Origin: Gleimia hominis
Lineage (GTDB): Bacteria; Actinomycetota; Actinomycetes; Actinomycetales; Actinomycetaceae
Assembly (NCBI RefSeq): GCF_002871945.2
Contig: NZ_CP126963.1
Location: forward strand, 1,922,001 to 1,986,000
Direction: 5' to 3'
DNA length: 64,000 bases
Below the pieces are notes generated by a model. That model was given only the letters and a program-made list of their open reading frames with translations. It did not search any database and was not told where the DNA came from. The translations under genes were made by a program, and so were the position numbers. Shown here in pieces: positions 42,824-52,014 of this stretch (its first letter is position 1; each line of letters starts with the position of its first letter).

Positions 42824-43855
42824 GTGTTTACCAGAAAAAAGCTTACCGCCGTTGTGGGAGTTGTCGCGGCAGTTATGTTAGCCCTCACCGGCTGCAGCAG
42901 TGATCCTAAAGCAGACAAGAGCACGGGACAATCTACCTCGCCAAGTGCTTCTGCCAGCAGCGAGGGTGCAGAAGTCAACTTGGGACTAATTGGCGGCTTC
43001 CCCTCAATAAGCGCAGCGAACCTGTTGGAATCAAATGAGAAAGGGGAAACGCAGAATAAATATAAGCAAATAAAAACGTCTAAACCGGACGAGATCACCA
43101 CAAAGCTAGTCAACGGTGAGCTAGACGCTGCTACCGTTCCCACTAACCTCGCTGCCACTTTGTATAACAAGAAACCTGAGAGCATCCAGATCGCCGCAGC
43201 GACGACCCTGGGCGTGATCCAGATTGTTAGTCGTGATCCAAGTGTGACATCAATTGCGGACCTGTACGGACACGATGTGATTTCTGCTGGTGAAGGTGCG
43301 ATTCCGCAGTACACACTGCTGGAAGTCCTCAAGAAAAAAGGACTTAAAAACGGTGAGGACCTGAACGTTGAATTCTTCCCCGGTCACGACGAGGTTGTCA
43401 GCCAGTTCGCGTCGGGCAAAGCAGATACCGCAGCGATTCCTGTGCCCGCCGTCGTGAAATTGATGCAAGAGAACCAAGATGTGCACGTGGTGGCGGACTT
43501 GTCTGACCAATGGGAGAAAATTCACCCAGGAACCCTGTACGCGCAAGGTGCGCTCGTGCTATCGAAAAAGTTCGTAGACGAAAACCCGCTGGCAGCCAAG
43601 CTGTTTGTTGAAGAATATCGTGAATCAGCGGAGGCAGCGAAGAAAAACGTTGAAGAAACTGCGAAGCTGACCGGCAAGTTCGAACTCATGCCCACGCAGG
43701 TTGCGAAAGAGGCGATTCCGAAGTGTCACCAGGTGTTCATTACGGGCAGTGATTTGAAGGATATGCTCACGCCGTTTTTAGAAATGTTGCATGAGGCCAA
43801 CCCCGCGTCAGTGGGCGGTGAAGTGCCGGGAGCCGACTTCTACTTTGGTTCCTAA
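42824..43855 (+). CDS. ABC transporter substrate-binding lipoprotein (TauA/NMT1-like)
   Basis: 343 aa. Signal peptide and lipobox ALTGCSS put Cys25 at the outer face of the membrane; a Ser/Thr-rich linker (to about 50) follows. The body has the two-lobed pattern of nitrate/sulfonate/taurine/thiamine-precursor binding proteins: NGELDAATVPTNLAATLY, SIADLYGHDVISAGEG and FASGKADTAAIPVPAVVKL. The GTG start follows AGGAG. It is the first gene of a four-gene operon (permease, ATPase, ModD-like enzyme). The ligand cannot be told; it is not a ModA-type molybdate-binding protein. Confidence 0.88.
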   Translation: MFTRKKLTAVVGVVAAVMLALTGCSSDPKADKSTGQSTSPSASASSEGAEVNLGLIGGFPSISAANLLESNEKGETQNKYKQIKTSKPDEITTKLVNGELDAATVPTNLAATLYNKKPESIQIAAATTLGVIQIVSRDPSVTSIADLYGHDVISAGEGAIPQYTLLEVLKKKGLKNGEDLNVEFFPGHDEVVSQFASGKADTAAIPVPAVVKLMQENQDVHVVADLSDQWEKIHPGTLYAQGALVLSKKFVDENPLAAKLFVEEYRESAEAAKKNVEETAKLTGKFELMPTQVAKEAIPKCHQVFITGSDLKDMLTPFLEMLHEANPASVGGEVPGADFYFGS

Positions 43856-44636
43856 AACCACGCGGTGGACGGTGCAGCTGCACCGGGCAGCGCGGTGGGT
43901 GTTGGTAGCGGGGTTCTGGGTGGGCATGTGGGCCCTTCTCGCCCACTGGGTGGGTTCGAACCTGCTGCTGGTTGGACCGGTAGGTACCCTCGTTAGACTA
44001 TGGGAACTGCTGCACGAAACCACGTTCTACACATCCGTGCTGCAAACCGTAGCGAATATTGTAGCTGGGTTTGCCTTGTCCCTCGTGATAGGGGTGGTGC
44101 TCGCATTCTGCGCGTACTTTCTGCCCCTAATCGCAACCCTATTGAACCCACTGGTGCGGTTTATTCGCGTGGTGCCGGTCGCCTCAATAACAATCACGAT
44201 TTTAGTGTTCATGTCCTCGCGGTACCTGCCGATAGTCGTGTCATTCCTAATGGTGTTCCCACTCGTGTACATGAACGCGTGGACGGGCATAGAAAACACC
44301 AGCGCAGACCTGCAAGAAATGTCGAGGGTATTTCGCGTCCCCTTACGTAAACAAGTGCGCCACATGTACCTACCGGCCACAATGCCGTACGTCGTGTCCG
44401 CGTACGTAACCGGGTTCGGGTTCGCGTGGAAGTCCGCGGTTACAGCCGAAGTTATCTCTTCAGCCACCGCCAGCGTGGGGGCACATTTAAGTGACGCAAA
44501 AGTGTACTTAGATAGCCCCTCACTATTTGCCTGGACTTTCGTGATCGTAATCCTCGCGTCCGCAACCGAACACATCGCGATCTGGCTGATCCCAAAACAC
44601 TACCGCGTCCAAGCCACTGCCACCGGAGGTATGTGA
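43791..44636 (+). CDS. ABC transporter permease (SsuC/TauC type)
   Basis: Membrane subunit with about six helices and the coupling motif EMSRVFRVPLRKQVRHMYLPATMPYVVSA (EAA loop that contacts the ATPase). Its closest relatives in pattern are permeases of the sulfonate/nitrate/taurine class. Start uncertain: the ATG at 43791 overlaps the binding-protein gene by 65 bases and lacks a ribosome site; a TTG at 43845 follows GGGAG and would leave the first helix intact. The end overlaps the ATPase gene by four bases. Confidence 0.88.
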   Translation: MRPTPRQWAVKCREPTSTLVPKTTRWTVQLHRAARWVLVAGFWVGMWALLAHWVGSNLLLVGPVGTLVRLWELLHETTFYTSVLQTVANIVAGFALSLVIGVVLAFCAYFLPLIATLLNPLVRFIRVVPVASITITILVFMSSRYLPIVVSFLMVFPLVYMNAWTGIENTSADLQEMSRVFRVPLRKQVRHMYLPATMPYVVSAYVTGFGFAWKSAVTAEVISSATASVGAHLSDAKVYLDSPSLFAWTFVIVILASATEHIAIWLIPKHYRVQATATGGM

Positions 44637-45232
44637 GCATGCGCGCGAAGCACGGGGCTACCCAACCCCTCATAGAACTAAAACACGTGGGGAAACGCTA
44701 CGGCGAAAACTGGGTGTTCACGGACGTGAGTTTCACTATTCCGAAACGAGGTGTGGTTGCGCTGGTGGGGGATTCCGGGGTGGGGAAAACGACGCTCAGC
44801 CGCATCGCACTGAAACTGACCGCGCCCACCCGAGGGAAGGTGTATCACGCGCACGAACTCACCGTTTCTGCCTTGTTCGCCGAAGACCGCCTGCTGCCCA
44901 CACGTACCATTGAGCAGAACTTGCAATACGTAGGTGTGGACCCGCGCGCAGCATTTCCTGTGGCTAGTGAACTTGGAATCGATCAGGTGATGGGCAGCTA
45001 CCCCGGTGAACTGTCCACTGGAATGGCCAGGCGCGGCGCACTGCTGCGGTCCCTGATGGTACCCTCGGACGTAATACTGCTAGATGAACCATTCAAAGGA
45101 ATCGACAGTAGACAACGCGACCTGATCGCGCCGTGCATTGCACGCGAACGCGAACGCCGCGCCGTCCTCCTAATCGACCACGACACCGACCGGGTAGGTG
45201 CGCTCGCGGACAACATAGTGAACTTAACCTAG
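44633..45232 (+). CDS. ABC transporter ATP-binding protein
   Basis: 199 aa. Walker A GDSGVGKTTL, Walker B VILLDEPFKGID and the switch His (LLIDHD) are present. The signature motif is altered: LSTGMARRGALLRSL instead of LSGGQ. The protein is short for the TauB/SsuB class (about 250 aa), lacking the C-terminal part. Coupled by overlap to the permease and followed 13 bases later by the ModD-like gene. Confidence 0.9.
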   Translation: MSMRAKHGATQPLIELKHVGKRYGENWVFTDVSFTIPKRGVVALVGDSGVGKTTLSRIALKLTAPTRGKVYHAHELTVSALFAEDRLLPTRTIEQNLQYVGVDPRAAFPVASELGIDQVMGSYPGELSTGMARRGALLRSLMVPSDVILLDEPFKGIDSRQRDLIAPCIARERERRAVLLIDHDTDRVGALADNIVNLT

Positions 45233-45245
45233 TGAGAAACTTTAA

Positions 45246-46088
45246 ATGATGTACTTCACCACTGCTGAAATTGAACATTTTCTACTGGAAGACATGCCAT
45301 TCCAAGACCTCACCACAGACGCATTACAGCTAACTGGCACCTGTACCGCCGAGTATTATACGCGCGAAAACGCAGTGGTAAGCGGTCTTACGGAAGTGGG
45401 TCGGCTTGCAGATCTTTTGGGAATTGAGGTTTCTTCCCAGTTCAGATGCGGGTCTGAGGTGTCGGCCGGGGAAACCCTGTGCACCGTGCGCGGGCCTGCG
45501 GAAGCAGTTTTTGCCCTGTGGAAAGTTGGGCAGAACATTCTGGATACGTGCAGTGGGATAGCTACCCGCGCGCACGAGATGCGCACGGCACTGCGAGTAG
45601 CGGGACTGCCGATTCCCCTGTTGGTGACCCGCAAAGTGACGCCCGGTGCGAAAAAACTGCTGGTCAAAGCCGCTTTAGACGGGGGTGCTATTGCCCACCG
45701 CCTGGGCGTTTCTGAAACCATCTTGGTGTTCGACCAGCACATTCAGATGGCCGGCGGGCTGGATGCGTTCTTAACCAAACTTCCGCAGATTAAGCGCGCG
45801 AACATTGAGAAGAGAATTATCGTCGAAACCTCCGACCCGCAGGTAGCTACCCGTCTTTTGGCCACGGGTGCAGATGGGATTCAGTTCGACAAGGTTCCCG
45901 CCCACCAGTTGGGACACATAGTTAGGGATATTCATGAGGCCTTTCCAAACTCCGTGCTTCTAGCCGCCGGTGGAGTGAATCCCTCAAACTGTGTTGAATA
46001 CGGGCAAACTGGTGTCAACGGTTTAGTAACCACATCGATCTACCACGCCCCACCCCTAGATATAGGAGTGCGCATAAACCGAAGCTAA
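45246..46088 (+). CDS. modD: ModD-like phosphoribosyltransferase (quinolinate phosphoribosyltransferase fold)
   Basis: 280 aa of the NadC superfamily: N-terminal sandwich domain with the lid segment DLTTDAL, then the barrel with WKVGQNILDTCSGIATRAHEM, TRKVTPGAKKLLVKAALDGGAIAHRLG and the late FDKVPAHQLG. The pattern TRK..PG..K and HRLGVSETILVF is that of ModD, a NadC relative encoded with molybdate or related ABC transporters, whose reaction is not established; true NadC would sit with nadA and nadB. In this operon it follows a TauA-type importer, so it may phosphoribosylate the imported compound or act in cofactor metabolism. That is inference. Confidence 0.7.
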   Translation: MMYFTTAEIEHFLLEDMPFQDLTTDALQLTGTCTAEYYTRENAVVSGLTEVGRLADLLGIEVSSQFRCGSEVSAGETLCTVRGPAEAVFALWKVGQNILDTCSGIATRAHEMRTALRVAGLPIPLLVTRKVTPGAKKLLVKAALDGGAIAHRLGVSETILVFDQHIQMAGGLDAFLTKLPQIKRANIEKRIIVETSDPQVATRLLATGADGIQFDKVPAHQLGHIVRDIHEAFPNSVLLAAGGVNPSNCVEYGQTGVNGLVTTSIYHAPPLDIGVRINRS

Positions 46089-46104
46089 AGAGGGTACGAA
46101 GCCC

Positions 46105-46204
46105 GCGGACAGCAGTGCGAGAAACCGACAGTTAGTAGTTCCATGTGTAGTCCACGGCTTACAGTGCGCAAAACTAGCCGTTAGTGGTTCAGAGTGTGTA
46201 GTCC
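46105..46204. repeat. Degenerate tandem repeat of about 51 bp
   Basis: Two diverged units ending in TGTGTAGTCC (46144-46153 and 46195-46204), each with CAGTGCG and GTTAGT(A/G)GTTC. No ORF of interest inside. The gap to the next gene is otherwise blank. Confidence 0.5.
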
Positions 46205-46258
46205 GCAGTTTGTGGGGTGCTTAGGTGCAAGTTAGCCGGCTTGCTTTGCACGGCGTTA

Positions 46259-46675
46259 TTAAGCTTGCACGTGAGCGCGGAATTCTGAACACGCGTGCAC
46301 GCAGGCACCCACCACAGTTAGCAACCAACTGTCGAGTTGCGCATCCGTTGCCCCCTCATGAATCGGCACTCCGGCGGACGCAACCAACGCGACGTTACCA
46401 GCGTGCTCATTCACTTTTGCGTAAGCATTGCCGTATAAACACGTGGTGTTCCACTGATTCGCCCACGCCGCCACCGCATCAAACTGGTCTAAAGGCACCG
46501 CAGTGTTGGGGTCGAACGTCACGCACGTGAGCACGTCGGGTTGAAACGGCACCGTCACAAACGCGTCCTCAAACCCCGCGATGAGCGTGTCTTCCCCCTC
46601 AGCAACATCAAACTCCCACTTCAAACGCTGCGCCGCTGTCTTAACGCGGTCGAACGTAACCGTTAGATCAGACAT
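46259..46675 (-). CDS. YbjN domain protein
   Basis: About 138 aa. Start MSDLTVTFDRVKTAAQRLKWEFDV at ATG 46673-46675, two bases after the stop of the preceding YbjN gene and just downstream of AAAGGA. The body, with a beta-hairpin region (DVLTCVTFDPNTAVPLDQF) and a C-terminal helix ending ACSEFRAHVQA, is like the YbjN gene at 6.2 kb. Cotranscribed with its neighbour; such pairs are common in actinobacteria and their function is not known. Confidence 0.68.
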   Translation of the reverse strand: MSDLTVTFDRVKTAAQRLKWEFDVAEGEDTLIAGFEDAFVTVPFQPDVLTCVTFDPNTAVPLDQFDAVAAWANQWNTTCLYGNAYAKVNEHAGNVALVASAGVPIHEGATDAQLDSWLLTVVGACVHACSEFRAHVQA

Positions 46676-46677
46676 GG

Positions 46678-47103
46678 TTAATCCTTTTTCCACGTAATTA
46701 AGTGTGGGAAACGCGCGGCCGCTTCGTCGCACAGTTGCGAACTGGTCACCAGCATGGCCTGCAACGACGCCTTCAACTGACTGTCAGTAAGGCCCGTGGC
46801 AATAGGGAGGGACTGGATTACGATCATGGATTTTTCTTTGTCCTCGGTGGCAACTACCCGGCCGGTTGCGAACATTTCGTTCAAACTGTTCACAAACGGA
46901 AGGAGCTTGTCCACATCTGCGCGTTCGCGGAACAGGCCGCGCCAAACCGTGGACACGATCACCGAATGCTCTTCCACACTCACACTAATTAGCGCGTCTA
47001 CGTACTGGGCGACTAGTGAACCATCTTCCGCGGCAATGGGATCAACGTTCAGTTCTTTCAAGACCTTGTTAACCCGAGGTTTCGTAACCTCTTTAACCGA
47101 CAT
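46678..47103 (-). CDS. YbjN domain protein
   Basis: About 141 aa from the ATG at 47101-47103 (MSVKEVTKPRVNKVLKELNV), preceded by GGGAGGGG. Shows the YbjN pattern (VSVEEHSVIVSTVWRG, RADVDKLLPFVNSLN, ATGLTDSQLKASLQAML) and ends CDEAAARFPHL, very like the end of the 6.2-kb homologue (LDAAFPHL). First gene of the two-gene YbjN unit. Confidence 0.7.
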   Translation of the reverse strand: MSVKEVTKPRVNKVLKELNVDPIAAEDGSLVAQYVDALISVSVEEHSVIVSTVWRGLFRERADVDKLLPFVNSLNEMFATGRVVATEDKEKSMIVIQSLPIATGLTDSQLKASLQAMLVTSSQLCDEAAARFPHLITWKKD

Positions 47104-47390
47104 CGTGCCCCTCCCATTAAAACTGGTGTCGAAATAAGGGTACCAAGTTGGGCCCGTGTTTCTCGTCCCGCTGCGAGTGGTTCGTGCGCGCACCCAAGTT
47201 TGGCCAAACGCGAAGAAGACCAGTTTGGCTGCGGCGGCAAGATGCTGGTGAGGGCGATAGGGTTTGTTGTGGGAGCGGCCGTTATTTGTCGCTATCCGCG
47301 TAAGATTCGGACAAGCGTGTTTTAGTCGATAGAATTCCGGTGGTTCTCGCGTTACGACGCGTCTACTGCAACATATTGGAAGGACATGTA

Positions 47391-49754
47391 ATGTCTGTTG
47401 ATTTCAAGCGGTCCTCACGCTCACAGGTGCGGGCCATATCAGGACGACCAGCATCAGCCTCAACCACGATGGAGCTTTGGCAAGGTCTATCTGCCGCAGT
47501 TGTCGACAAGATTGCGGATAACTGGCACGAAACCACACAGAAGTACCGCAAAGGCCGGCGTCAACACTACTTCTCCGCGGAGTTCCTCATGGGGCGCGCA
47601 CTTTTGAACAACCTGTTGAACTTGGGGTTGTACGACGAGGCGCAGGAAGCGGCGCAAGCGTACGGAGTGGACCTGTCGGACATTTTGGAGCAAGAACCCG
47701 ACGCCGCGCTGGGCAATGGTGGCTTGGGGCGTTTAGCAGCGTGCTTCTTGGACTCGTGTGCAACGCAGAACCTGCCGGTGGTGGGTTATGGGATTTTGTA
47801 CCGCTACGGCTTGTTTAAGCAGGTGTTCGACCGCGGTTACCAGACGGAGCATCCGGACCCGTGGATGGAAGAGGGGTACCCGTTTGTGCTGCGCCACGAG
47901 GAAGCACAGCGGGTAGTGCACTATCACGACCTGACAGTGCGGGCGATCCCGTATGACATGCCGATCACGGGGTATGGTACGGACAATGTGGGGACGTTGA
48001 GGTTGTGGCGCGCGGAACCAATGGAGGAGTTCGACTACGACGCGTTCAACTCGCAGCGGTTCACCGACGCGATTGTGGAGCGGGAACGCACGTCAGACAT
48101 TTCCCGCGTCTTGTACCCCAACGACACGACGTATGAGGGGAAAGTGCTGCGCGTGCGGCAACAGTACTTCTTTGTTTCCGCGTCGTTGCAGCAGATTGTG
48201 GATAACCACAAGGCGGTACATGGGGACTTCCACAATTTCGCTGAGTACAATTGTGTGCAGCTGAATGACACCCACCCGGTGTTAGCGATCCCAGAGTTGA
48301 TGCGGTTACTTATGGATGAGCAGGGTCTGGGTTGGGACGAGGCGTGGGACATTGTTTCGCACACGTTCGCGTATACGAACCACACGGTTTTGGCGGAGGC
48401 GTTGGAACAGTGGGAGATCTCGATTTTCGACCGGTTGTTCCCACGGATCATGGAGATTGTGTATGAGATTGACCGCCGGTTCCGCGCTGATTTAGCGGCC
48501 CGTGGTTTTGACCAGGGGAAGATCGATTACATGGCGCCGGTTAGTAACGGGCACGTGCACATGGCGTGGATTGCGTGCTACGCGTCGTATTCAATTAATG
48601 GTGTTGCGGCGATTCACACGGAGATTTTAAAGCGGGACACGCTGCATGATTGGCATGATATTTGGCCGGAGCGGTTCAACAATAAGACGAATGGGGTTAC
48701 GCCTAGGCGGTGGTTGAACCAGTGTAACCCCCGTTTGGCAAAGCTTCTCACGGAAGTGGTGGGGTCGGACGAATGGGTGCGTAACCTGGATGTGCTGGCA
48801 CAGCACGAGGGGGCGGCGGATGACGAACTGTTGGCCCGCCTCAACGATATTAAACATGCGAATAAGGTGGATTTCGCGAATTGGATTGAGAAACGCCAGG
48901 GGGTGAAGATTGATCCGGACGCGATTTTTGACGTGCAGATTAAGCGGCTGCATGAGTATAAGCGGCAGCTGCTGAACATTATGTACGTGCTGGACTTGTA
49001 TTTCCGCATTAAGGAGAACCCGAGTTTGGATGTGCCACCGCGCGTGTTCATTTTTGGGGCGAAGGCAGCGCCTGGGTATGTGCGTGCGAAGGCGATTATT
49101 AAGTTGATTAACGAGGTAGGCCGCCTGATTGACAACGACCCGGAAGTGTCGAAGTTGATTAAGGTCGTGTTCATTGAGAACTATAATGTGTCGCCTGCGG
49201 AGAAGATTATTCCGGCAACGGATGTGCATGAGCAGATTTCGACTGCGGGTAAGGAAGCGTCGGGCACGTCGAATATGAAGTTCATGATGAATGGTGCGTT
49301 GTGTTTGGGCACTATGGATGGTGCGAATGTTGAAATTCATGAGGCTGTGGGTGACGACAATGCGTACATTTTTGGTGCTCGGGAAGAGGAACTGCCGGAG
49401 CTGCGCAAGACGTATGATCCACGGCATGAGTATGAGACGGTGCCGGGCTTGAAGCGCGTGTTGGATGCGTTTATTGACGGTACGTTGAGCGATGATAACT
49501 CGGGTATGTTCCACGATTTGCGGGTGTCGTTGCTGAATTCGAATGGGTACGAACCTGCGGACGTGTACTACTTGCTGGGTGACTTCGCGGACTACCGACA
49601 GACGCGGGACAGGCAGGCGCGGGACTATGCGGATCGTAAGCGTTGGGCGCAGATGTGCTGGGTGAATATTGTGCGTTCGGGCCGGTTCTCTTCTGACCGT
49701 ACTATCCGGGATTACGCGGAAGGACCGTGGGCTTTGGAGCCGCAAGCGATCTGA
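47391..49754 (+). CDS. glgP: Glycogen/alpha-glucan phosphorylase
   Basis: Releases glucose 1-phosphate from glycogen or maltodextrins; the product feeds phosphoglucomutase (pgm at 1.5 kb). 787 aa from the ATG at 47391 with AAGGAC nearby. Family landmarks: YFSAEFLMGRALLNNL near 60, ALGNGGLGRLAACFLDS near 100, PVSNGHVHMAWIAC in the middle, and the PLP site TAGKEASGTSNMKFMMNGAL with its Lys, followed by GTMDGANVEI. Length and sequence fit the classic GT35 type. Convergent in effect with nothing; the next 520 bases are non-coding. Confidence 0.97.
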   Translation: MSVDFKRSSRSQVRAISGRPASASTTMELWQGLSAAVVDKIADNWHETTQKYRKGRRQHYFSAEFLMGRALLNNLLNLGLYDEAQEAAQAYGVDLSDILEQEPDAALGNGGLGRLAACFLDSCATQNLPVVGYGILYRYGLFKQVFDRGYQTEHPDPWMEEGYPFVLRHEEAQRVVHYHDLTVRAIPYDMPITGYGTDNVGTLRLWRAEPMEEFDYDAFNSQRFTDAIVERERTSDISRVLYPNDTTYEGKVLRVRQQYFFVSASLQQIVDNHKAVHGDFHNFAEYNCVQLNDTHPVLAIPELMRLLMDEQGLGWDEAWDIVSHTFAYTNHTVLAEALEQWEISIFDRLFPRIMEIVYEIDRRFRADLAARGFDQGKIDYMAPVSNGHVHMAWIACYASYSINGVAAIHTEILKRDTLHDWHDIWPERFNNKTNGVTPRRWLNQCNPRLAKLLTEVVGSDEWVRNLDVLAQHEGAADDELLARLNDIKHANKVDFANWIEKRQGVKIDPDAIFDVQIKRLHEYKRQLLNIMYVLDLYFRIKENPSLDVPPRVFIFGAKAAPGYVRAKAIIKLINEVGRLIDNDPEVSKLIKVVFIENYNVSPAEKIIPATDVHEQISTAGKEASGTSNMKFMMNGALCLGTMDGANVEIHEAVGDDNAYIFGAREEELPELRKTYDPRHEYETVPGLKRVLDAFIDGTLSDDNSGMFHDLRVSLLNSNGYEPADVYYLLGDFADYRQTRDRQARDYADRKRWAQMCWVNIVRSGRFSSDRTIRDYAEGPWALEPQAI

Positions 49755-49864
49755 TATTAGGGTGCTGCGAAAAACGCTGTGAGTATTTCCCAGGTAATTC
49801 CTAGGTAGACCCAACTTCTTTAACAGGAACCCGTTTTAGACTAAAAGCAACTTCACGGAGACAG

Positions 49865-49884
49865 GGGAACTCGCGAGAGTTTCC
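49865..49884 (+). terminator. GNRA-capped hairpin downstream of glgP
   Basis: Eight-bp stem GGGAACTC / GAGTTTCC with one G-T pair and a GCGA loop, 110 bases after the stop. No T tract. Confidence 0.35.
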
Positions 49885-49988
49885 TACAGGATTTACTGGA
49901 AGTGTTAGTGTTCAGTCCTGTTGTTTCCGGAAGGGGGTTTTCTGACTTGGGTTGTTAAGTCTGGGAAAACTCGCACTGTGTTGATGGG

Positions 49989-50027
49989 ATACAGTTAGGG
50001 GCCGCTTCGAGCGGCCTCTAACTGTAT
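49989..50027. repeat. 17-bp hairpin flanked by 11-bp direct repeats
   Basis: Arms of 17 bp with a single G-T pair and a TTCGA loop, an unusually long perfect hairpin. CGCACTGTGTT lies on both sides (49972-49982 and 50033-50043). It may be a strong terminator of glgP, or a small palindromic element whose insertion duplicated 11 bases. Confidence 0.6.
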
Positions 50028-50140
50028 GTACACGCACTGTGTTTGGTGTGATGCGGCGTGTCCGTGTGGGATGAAGTGGCTGTTATTTAGATCCGAGGCG
50101 GGCGACGCAGCATATTTACATACCACAAAATTTTTAGTTA

Positions 50141-50184
50141 CCGGCTTTACCGAACCCCACGTGCGTGTGATTAGGTAAAGCCGG
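50141..50184 (-). terminator. Hairpin beyond the trailing end of the CRISPR array
   Basis: Eleven-bp stem CCGGCTTTACC / GGTAAAGCCGG. On the minus strand, the direction of CRISPR transcription, it is followed by TAACTAAAAATTTT, so it may end the array transcript. Its loop contains CCCCACGTGCGTG (50155-50167), identical to 13 bases of the last repeat. Confidence 0.45.
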
Positions 50185-50274
50185 CGGTCTAGCAATAGTG
50201 CAAACCCGACTGTCGCCATATCGGTAGCACTTAAGCATTTAATATAGCACAATCAGGACGCGTGATACAAAAGG

Positions 50275-52014
50275 GGCTCATCCCCACGTGCGTGGGGAGC
50301 ACTTCAAACACGCGTTTTGTGCCCGCTTGTAGTCGGGCTCATCCCCACATGCGTGGGGAGCACAATACATAGATGGTCGAGACCTAGCGAACAGCCGGCT
50401 CATCCCCGCATGCGCGGGGAGCACCTAGGCTGCTACCGGCGATTGGGCCCCAACCCAGGCTCATCCCCACATGCGTGGGGAGCACGACCCGCGTGCACGT
50501 GCCCGTCGTATGGCCTCAGGCTCATCCCCACATGCGTGGGGAGCACTTATAGCCTCCCTCACGCGTGTAGGCAGGCTGGGGCTCATCCCCACATGCGTGG
50601 GGAGCACAGCAGTTGCCCGTTGACTATCCGAGGAGGCCCCGGCTCATCCCCACATGCGTGGGGAGCACGCCTATGAGTGGGACGGCAGGCCGAAACCACA
50701 CGGCTCATCCCCACATGCGTGGGGAGCACCCCGCAAGCTCACGCGCCTCCAAAACCACGTTCGGCTCATCCCCACATGCGTGGGGAGCACATACCGGCCC
50801 GTCGGACTCGTAACCCCGGACGGGGCTCATCCCCACATGCGTGGGGAGCACCCTATGTGCATTGTCCCAGCTCACAAGGGGGCAGGCTCATCCCCACATG
50901 CGTGGGGAGCACCTTACCGTTAGGCTTCACCAAACCCGGATTCTCGGCTCATCCCCACATGCGTGGGGAGCACACTATCCCGCCTGGAGGAGGAAACCCC
51001 GCAGCAGGCTCATCCCCACATGCGTGGGGAGCACGCTACAACACGATTGGTGGTGCTGTGATGCGTGGGCTCATCCCCACATGCGTGGGGAGCACCCGCT
51101 AGACACTCCAACCGCTCGGATGCCCCCAGGCTCATCCCCACATGCGTGGGGAGCACAGTGCGGCCCACCACTGTCGGTCGGCCTGGTACGGCTCATCCCC
51201 ACATGCGTGGGGAGCACGTGGTGAGCTCGCTAACATTAACTTGCTCCGTGGGCTCATTCCCACATGCGTGGGGAGCACTATCGGTCGATGCCTTGGACGA
51301 TGTTGGTGAGGGGCTCATCCCCACATGCGTGGGGAGCACATGTTTGTTTTCACTGTTTCAGTCATTATCTTCGGATCATCCATCCCCACATGCGTGGGGA
51401 GCACAACCCATCCTACGGCTAGTGAAACCCGCTTATAGGCTCATCCCCACATGCGTGGGGAGCACCCGCTAGGTGTAGTGGGTCGGGTAGCATACGGGGG
51501 CTCATCCCCACATGCGTGGGGAGCACGGGAGCTTGGCGTCGAGGTGTTGGAGGCTGAGCGGCTCATCCCCACATGCGTGGGGAGCACGGGAGCTTGGCGT
51601 CGAGGTGTTGGAGGCTGAGCGGCTCATCCCCACATGCGTGGGGAGCACTTCGCCGCTTCCTCTAGTAGTGCGCGCAAACCCGGCTCATCCCCACATGCGT
51701 GGGGAGCACAGTGTCTTTAGATGACGTGATTGTACCGATTGGGGCTCATCCCCACATGCGTGGGGAGCACTGCCTCCTTTGGCTTGGTTTTCCCTGAGGT
51801 GAGGGCTCATCCCCACATGCGTGGGGAGCACGGTTAGGGACGCGCGGTCGGTGAATGCGACGCCGGCTCATCCCCACATGCGTGGGGAGCACTTGCCCCC
51901 TTACCACTACATGTAGTGGGTGTTGGGCTCATCCCCACATGCGTGGGGAGCACCCTCCAGCCCAACCGCATACTCGGCCTGTGAGGGGCTCATCCCCACA
52001 TGCGTGGGGAGCAC
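50275..52014 (-). CRISPR. Type I-E CRISPR array, 29 repeats and 28 spacers
   Basis: Twenty-eight-base repeats, plus-strand consensus GGCTCATCCCCACATGCG followed by TGGGGAGCAC, with 33-base spacers and a 61-base period. On the minus strand it reads GTGCTCCCC...GGGGATGAGCC, the usual I-E orientation, so the leader is at the cas2 side. Degenerate copies sit at the far end as expected: repeat 1 (50275) has ACGTG and repeat 3 (50397) has CCGCA/GCGCGG. Repeat 17 has one change (CATTCC). Repeat 19 (51373-51404) carries a 4-base duplication and is 32 long. Spacers at 51527-51559 and 51588-51620 are identical. Predicted open frames across the array are artefacts. Confidence 0.97.

Noticed and set aside
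45246..46088. nadC (quinolinate phosphoribosyltransferase)
   Set aside because: No nadA or nadB nearby and the motif variants and transporter context fit ModD better; not fully excluded.
48627..49814. 395-codon open frame on the minus strand
   Set aside because: Opposite the conserved C-terminal half of glgP; composition Arg/His/Leu-rich as usual for antisense shadows.
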